Source: Zetaproteobacteria bacterium CG1_02_55_237
Lineage (GTDB): Bacteria; Pseudomonadota; Zetaproteobacteria; Mariprofundales; Mariprofundaceae
Length of the DNA: 57,391 bases
NCBI GenBank assembly: GCA_001871195.1
Contig: MNXA01000017.1
Span: 1-57,391 of the forward strand
Direction of reading: 5' to 3'
The first letter of the stretch is position 1; the number at the start of each line of letters is the position of its first letter. The position numbers and the translations under genes were made by a program. The notes under the pieces are model-generated. The model was not told the origin of the DNA, searched no databases, and saw only the letters and a list, made by a program, of their open reading frames with translations. This document shows positions 53,731 through 57,391 of the stretch, in pieces.

Positions 53731-53772
53731 TTTTGTCTTTGACTACCCGTGCGTAAACAAGAAAGCTATTGC

Positions 53773-54153
53773 TTACTTGAGTTCTGCCGTTGCTCCCTGC
53801 TCTTCCAGCTTGGCCTTGATCTCTTCGGCCTGTGCCTTAGGAAGGCCTTCCTTGACTGCCTTAGGAGCGGCTTCCACCAGATCCTTGGCTTCCTTCAGAC
53901 CCAGACCGGTCAGTTCGCGAACGACCTTGATCACCTGAATCTTCTTGTCGCCTGCTGCGGTCAGGACCACATCAAACTCAGTCTTCTCTTCTACAGCGGC
54001 TGCAGCTGCGGCCGGGGCTGCGGCAGCTGCCACAGGGGCGGCTGCGGAAACGCCGAACTTCTCTTCCAGTGCGCTCACCAGCTCGGACATTTCAAGAACG
54101 GTCATGCTCTCGATTGCTGCAATCAGTTCGTCTTTGGTTAATGCTTTTGCCAT
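53773..54153 (-). CDS. rplL: 50S ribosomal protein L7/L12
   Basis: Product of 126 residues: N-terminal dimer region ([31 protein letters not shown]), an Ala-rich hinge (about 33-52) and the C-terminal factor-binding domain ([36 protein letters not shown]). It forms the ribosome stalk that recruits translation GTPases. ATG 54153 is preceded by AAAGGAGC. It follows rplJ by 53 bases. Confidence 0.98.
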   Translation of the reverse strand: MAKALTKDELIAAIESMTVLEMSELVSALEEKFGVSAAAPVAAAAAPAAAAAAVEEKTEFDVVLTAAGDKKIQVIKVVRELTGLGLKEAKDLVEAAPKAVKEGLPKAQAEEIKAKLEEQGATAELK

Positions 54154-54206
54154 TTTCTAGCTCCTTTGCTATTTGCTATTTCGTTTTATTAGGGGGTATC
54201 AGTTGG

Positions 54207-54725
54207 TTATGCGGCTTGTTTCTGGTCACGAATGGCGGCCAGGGTACGTGCAAACGAAGCCGGAACCTCGTTGAGCGTGCGTACAAAGCCGGACAGTGGC
54301 GCCTGCATACTGCCAAGCAATCTGGACAGCAATACTTCGCGCGACGGCAGGCTTGCCAGTGCTTTGACGTCAGCCTCACCCAGACGCTTGCCATCGAGTA
54401 CGCCGCCGAGAATCTTCAGCGCCTCATTCTTCTTGGCAAAGTCGGATAATGCCTTGGCCAGTGCGACCGGGTCGTTGCCGTAGGCAATGGCTGTCGGGCC
54501 GGAGAAAAACTCCTCCGCCGCGGTAAAGCCTGTACCTTCAGCAGCACGACGTGCCAGCGTATTCTTCACGACCTGCATATGCACCTTGGCAGAGCGCAAA
54601 TCCCGGCGCAGGCTTCCCATCTGAGCCACGGTCAAGCCGCGGTAGTGGGTAACCACACCAGTATTTGCTTCAAGCCAGGCGGTATGCAGTGTTTCGACTA
54701 CGTTCTGTTTGTCTTGCCGATTCAC
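54207..54725 (-). CDS. rplJ: 50S ribosomal protein L10
   Basis: Product of 172 residues holding the L7/L12 stalk to 23S rRNA. Typical regions are THYRGLTVAQMGSLRRDLR and VKNTLARRAAEGTGF. The start is GTG 54725, preceded by AGGAGGTAGAT; the nearby ATG in that stretch is out of frame and meets TGA at once. The L10 leader lies upstream. Confidence 0.97.
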   Translation of the reverse strand: MNRQDKQNVVETLHTAWLEANTGVVTHYRGLTVAQMGSLRRDLRSAKVHMQVVKNTLARRAAEGTGFTAAEEFFSGPTAIAYGNDPVALAKALSDFAKKNEALKILGGVLDGKRLGEADVKALASLPSREVLLSRLLGSMQAPLSGFVRTLNEVPASFARTLAAIRDQKQAA

Positions 54726-54759
54726 ATCTACCTCCTTCTTATTTTCGATCCGCTAGAAG

Positions 54760-54890
54760 GAGCTTAGCGCTAACCATCTATGCAGGATGTTTCCTATTAA
54801 GCCCCGGCTAATCCCGTGGCACCCGCAGTCTTTGACGGACCGTTATGCTAGCCACCGCCCCCGAAGGGGAGACGACTATTTGTTCAAGCC
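54760..54890 (-). promoter_or_regulatory. L10 leader (autoregulatory mRNA element)
   Basis: The 170-base gap between rplA and rplJ read on the minus strand has the conserved L10 leader core, CCGTCAAAGACTGCGGGTGC (54838-54819), plus the hairpin CCCCTTCGGGG nearer its 5' side. In E. coli L10 with L7/L12 binds this kink-turn region and blocks rplJL translation. Boundaries are approximate. Confidence 0.85.
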
Positions 54891-54895
54891 TGTGT

Positions 54896-55582
54896 TTACA
54901 GGCTACCTGTATCGATCGTTACGCCTGCACCCATGGTGCTGGAAACGACAACGCTCTGCATGTAACGACCCTTGGATGAAGCCGGCTTCATGCGATTGAG
55001 TTCGTCCACCAGAAAGCGGGCGTTCTCGATCAGCTTGGCTGCATCAAAGGAACGACGACCCACCGGTGCATGAATCACACCAGCCTTGTCGGTACGAACC
55101 TCGATCTGACCGGACTTCACGGCTGCGACGGTTTTCGCCACATCCATGGTCACAGTGCCGAGCTTGGGGTTTGGCATCAGGCCGCGCGGACCGAGTACAC
55201 GGCCGAGCTTGCCGACCTGACCCATCATGTCCGGGGTTGCCACCACGCGGTCGAAGTCGAGGAAGCCAGCCAGCACTTTCTCTACCAGATCGTCGGCACC
55301 AACCACATCGGCACCGGCCTTCTCAGCCTCTTCAGCTTTCGGGCCACGTGCGAAAACAGCCACGCGAACGGTCTTGCCTGTGCCATGCGGCAGGCTGATT
55401 GAGCCACGCACCATCTGATCGGCATGCCGCGGGTCTACACCCAGCTTGACTGCCATATCGACGGACTCGTCGAATTTTGCTGCCGGCTGAGCCAGCACAG
55501 CCTCTACAGCTGCATCCAGCGATACGGGCTGCTTGGGGGCCACCTCACGGGCGGCCTTCATGCGTTTAGAAATTTTTGCCAT
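54896..55582 (-). CDS. rplA: 50S ribosomal protein L1
   Basis: Product of 228 residues; full-length match to L1 with [65 protein letters not shown] and [25 protein letters not shown]-like end ([12 protein letters not shown]). L1 binds 23S rRNA at the E-site stalk and represses the rplKA message. It follows rplK by 11 bases. Confidence 0.98.
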   Translation of the reverse strand: MAKISKRMKAAREVAPKQPVSLDAAVEAVLAQPAAKFDESVDMAVKLGVDPRHADQMVRGSISLPHGTGKTVRVAVFARGPKAEEAEKAGADVVGADDLVEKVLAGFLDFDRVVATPDMMGQVGKLGRVLGPRGLMPNPKLGTVTMDVAKTVAAVKSGQIEVRTDKAGVIHAPVGRRSFDAAKLIENARFLVDELNRMKPASSKGRYMQSVVVSSTMGAGVTIDTGSL

Positions 55583-55593
55583 CGTCGTCTCCC

Positions 55594-56022
55594 TCAGCCT
55601 TCGACTTCAAGGCCCATCGAACGGGCCGTGCCAGCGATGATCTTCATGCCTGCTTCGGCATCGTATGCGTTCAGATCAGACTTCTTGAGTTCGGCAATCT
55701 CACGCAGCTGCGCCGAGGTTACCTTGCCAACCTTTTTCTTGTTGGGTTCGGCACTGCCTTTCTGAAGCTTGGCAGCCTTGAGCAGCAGATAAGATGCCGG
55801 CGGGGTCTTGGTGACAAAATCAAAAGAGCGGTCTTTGTATACACTGATGACCACTGGAATCGGCATGCCGGCTTCCATTTCCTGCGTCTTGGCATTGAAT
55901 GCCTTGCAGAACTCCATGATGTTAACACCGGCCTGTCCCAGAGCGGGGCCGACGGGCGGGGCAGGATTGGCCTTGCCGGCCGGCACCTGCAGTTTAACGA
56001 GCTTTGTTACTTCCTTAGCCAT
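55594..56022 (-). CDS. rplK: 50S ribosomal protein L11
   Basis: Product of 142 residues with the N-terminal domain ([40 protein letters not shown]) and the rRNA-binding C-terminal domain ([40 protein letters not shown]). Normal length. Preceded by nusG with a 15-base gap. Confidence 0.98.
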   Translation of the reverse strand: MAKEVTKLVKLQVPAGKANPAPPVGPALGQAGVNIMEFCKAFNAKTQEMEAGMPIPVVISVYKDRSFDFVTKTPPASYLLLKAAKLQKGSAEPNKKKVGKVTSAQLREIAELKKSDLNAYDAEAGMKIIAGTARSMGLEVEG

Positions 56023-56037
56023 ACCATTGTCCTCCTT

Positions 56038-56568
56038 TTAACCCTTCTCGACCTGGACAAAATCGAGTTCCACGGGTGTTGGTCTGCCAAAAATGGATAC
56101 ACTCACCTTCAGCTTCGCCTTATCTTCCATCACCTCTTCAACGACACCGTTAAAGGAAGCGAACGGACCATCCATCACGCGCACGGCATCGCCCACATCA
56201 AACATAACCTTGGGCTTCGGCCGTTCCACGCCTTCTTCAATCTGCTGCTTCAGCGACTCAACTTCACGCAGCGGCATTGGCCGCGGCTTGCCGCTCGAAC
56301 CGAGAAAGCCTGAAACCTGCGGCGTGTCTTTGACGACATGCCAGGTCTCATCATTCATTTCCATTTCCACCAGCACATAGCCGGGGAAAAACTTGCGCTG
56401 ACTGGTCACCTTCTGACCATTCTTCAGCTCGACGACTTCTTCGCGCGGCACAATAATCTCACCGAACTGGTCGGTCAGCCCGGAACGCTCAATACGCTCC
56501 TTCAGCTGCTCGACAACCTTGTCCTCGAAACTCGAATACGCCTGAACCACATACCAATTTTTGGCCAT
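56038..56568 (-). CDS. nusG: Transcription elongation/antitermination factor NusG
   Basis: Product of 176 residues: NGN domain ([37 protein letters not shown]) and KOW domain ([23 protein letters not shown]). It binds RNA polymerase and links it to Rho or the ribosome. ATG 56568 shares its first base with the last base of the secE stop; the frame stays open into secE but is not coding there. Confidence 0.98.
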   Translation of the reverse strand: MAKNWYVVQAYSSFEDKVVEQLKERIERSGLTDQFGEIIVPREEVVELKNGQKVTSQRKFFPGYVLVEMEMNDETWHVVKDTPQVSGFLGSSGKPRPMPLREVESLKQQIEEGVERPKPKVMFDVGDAVRVMDGPFASFNGVVEEVMEDKAKLKVSVSIFGRPTPVELDFVQVEKG

Positions 56569-56756
56569 CAAATCACCTTCTGTACAAGCCAGCCGAGAAT
56601 GCCGTCGACTGCCCACAGGAAAAGCGCCACAAAGATAACCATCACCAGCACCATGAGAGTGGACTGAATGGCTTCTTTACGCTCCGGCCAGACGACCTTT
56701 TTGGCCTCTGCCCGCACTTCGCGCATGAACTGTTGTGCTGCCGCGATACGGCTCAT
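56568..56756 (-). CDS. secE: Preprotein translocase subunit SecE
   Basis: Product of 62 residues of the short, single-membrane-segment type: [41 protein letters not shown]. It clamps SecY in the inner membrane. ATG 56756 has GAGGA 7 bases upstream; a GTG two codons earlier is less likely. It follows tRNA-Trp and overlaps nusG by one base. Confidence 0.96.
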   Translation of the reverse strand: MSRIAAAQQFMREVRAEAKKVVWPERKEAIQSTLMVLVMVIFVALFLWAVDGILGWLVQKVI

Positions 56757-56797
56757 AAACACATCCTCGCTGTCTGGATTCTCTGGGCCTGTTTAAC

Positions 56798-56873
56798 TGG
56801 CAGGCCAGGAGGGACTCGAACCCCCAACCCCCGGTTTTGGAGACCGGTGCTCTACCAGTTGAGCTACTGGCCT
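56798..56873 (-). tRNA. tRNA-Trp(CCA)
   Basis: A 76-base cloverleaf on the minus strand. Acceptor arm AGGCCAG pairs with CTGGCCT, the anticodon stem CCGGT/ACCGG carries loop CTCCAAA with anticodon CCA, and the T arm is TGGGGGTTCGAGTCCCTCC-like. The 3' CCA is encoded. Its place between rpmG and secE is the usual one in proteobacteria. Confidence 0.97.
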
Positions 56874-56878
56874 ATTGG

Positions 56879-57031
56879 TTAAACCTTTCCTTCACTGTGC
56901 AATGTATGCTTGCGGCAAAACGGGCAATACTTGCGCAGCTTCAACTTCTCAGTCGTCGTACGCTTGTTCTTGTCCGTGGTGTAGTTCTTCCGCTTGCAAT
57001 CGGCGCAAGCCAAACTCAGCAAATCACGCAT
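56879..57031 (-). CDS. rpmG: 50S ribosomal protein L33
   Basis: A 50-residue protein translated from ATG 57031: it begins [17 protein letters not shown], with cysteines C9, C12, C36 and C39 as two CxxC zinc pairs, so the zinc-binding form, and ends [22 protein letters not shown] matches L33 exactly in pattern. TAA ends five bases before tRNA-Trp, so the tRNA is cut from the same transcript. Confidence 0.96.
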   Translation of the reverse strand: MRDLLSLACADCKRKNYTTDKNKRTTTEKLKLRKYCPFCRKHTLHSEGKV

Positions 57032-57051
57032 ATCTCAAACTCCAGGGGCGA

Positions 57052-57085
57052 CAAAGCGGCGGCAGCGTTAACTGCCGCCGCTTTG
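57052..57085 (-). terminator. Hairpin after tuf
   Basis: CAAAGCGGCGGCAG (57052-57065) and CTGCCGCCGCTTTG (57072-57085) are a perfect 14-bp stem with a 6-base loop directly after the tuf stop. T-tract is absent on the minus strand, so termination may be partial, letting some message run into rpmG and the tRNA. Confidence 0.65.
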
Positions 57086-57095
57086 GCCATCGTTC

Positions 57096-57391
57096 TTACT
57101 TGATAATTTCGGTTACGACGCCAGCGCCGACCGTACGACCACCTTCGCGAATTGCGAAACGCAGTTCCTTGTCCATGGCAATCGGCGTCAGCAGTTCGAC
57201 AATCATCGAAACGTTGTCGCCGGGCATCACCATCTCTGTTCCCTCAGGCAGGGTCACCGAACCGGTAACGTCTGTCGTACGGAAATAAAACTGCGGACGG
57301 TAGCCATTGAAAAACGGCGTATGACGGCCACCTTCTTCCTTGGTCAGAATATAAGCCTCTGCCTTGAAGTTGGTGTGCGGCGTGATCGAAC
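57096..57391 (-). CDS. tuf: Elongation factor Tu, C-terminal part (window edge)
   Basis: The last 97 codons of EF-Tu on the minus strand: [20 protein letters not shown], then [21 protein letters not shown] and the end [17 protein letters not shown]. This is domain 3 and the end of domain 2-3 junction. The N-terminal GTPase part lies beyond the window. It precedes rpmG, tRNA-Trp and secE as in many proteobacteria. Confidence 0.98.
   Translation of the reverse strand, partial: SITPHTNFKAEAYILTKEEGGRHTPFFNGYRPQFYFRTTDVTGSVTLPEGTEMVMPGDNVSMIVELLTPIAMDKELRFAIREGGRTVGAGVVTEIIK

Overview
The window reads as ordinary chromosomal DNA of a Gram-negative proteobacterium. The best single guess is a neutrophilic iron-oxidising Zetaproteobacterium (Mariprofundus-like). 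The reasons are a gene whose product has the N-terminal heme motif and porin-like body of the outer-membrane iron oxidase Cyc2 (36706-37941, minus), together with ubiquinone hydroxylases, a K+-independent H+-pyrophosphatase, MCE/Mla-type lipid transport genes and lipoproteins. The taxonomic assignment is inference; I could not run a search.

Layout. 1-3.6 kb: the N-terminal end of an ISNCY-like transposase cut by the window edge, a NarL/FixJ response regulator, a convergent hybrid histidine kinase and a nucleoside/guanine-type deaminase. 3.6-7.4 kb: mnmA, a dispersed repeat, and two coupled UbiH/UbiF-family flavin hydroxylases. 7.5-13.6 kb: tRNA-Leu(CAA), then metH, a phosphohexomutase and a spermidine-synthase-like methyltransferase-fold protein with overlapping reading frames. 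13.7-17 kb: hppA, an AsmA-like membrane-anchored protein and a tiny lipoprotein. 17-21.5 kb: a compact peptide-modification locus (nucleotidyltransferase, two paralogous small Cys-rich peptides with twin-arginine-type leaders, radical SAM/SPASM enzyme, PqqD-like protein, HPr-kinase-like protein). 21.5-29.4 kb: an MFS transporter, a beta-propeller lipoprotein, ubiD coupled to an anti-anti-sigma factor and an anti-sigma kinase, and a four-gene MCE transport operon whose ATPase subunit has no recognisable P-loop. 29.6-35.7 kb: ppiD, tRNA-Ala(GGC) and trpEGDC. 35.7-44.7 kb: a BamC-like lipoprotein, cyc2, two tandem TPR-sulfotransferases, a SEC-C protein and a YgiQ-type radical SAM protein. 44.7-45.4 kb: a gene-free stretch filled with repeats and hairpins. 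45.4-57.4 kb: the classical transcription/translation cluster read on the minus strand: tuf (partial), rpmG, tRNA-Trp, secE, nusG, rplK, rplA, L10 leader, rplJ, rplL, rpoB, rpoC, terminator.

How it fits together. Most operons are packed with 4-base ATGA or TTGA overlaps, implying translational coupling. Two parts stand out. The 17-21.5 kb locus looks like a ribosomally made, post-translationally modified peptide system: two tandem-duplicated precursor candidates sharing an LLKLGAYVPPAI leader core and a CKPxACxPC motif sit beside a radical SAM/SPASM enzyme, a PqqD-like carrier and two phospho-transfer type proteins. The cyc2 gene has a recognisable sigma70-like promoter with an adjacent near-perfect palindrome and a strong terminator, as expected of a highly expressed single-gene unit.
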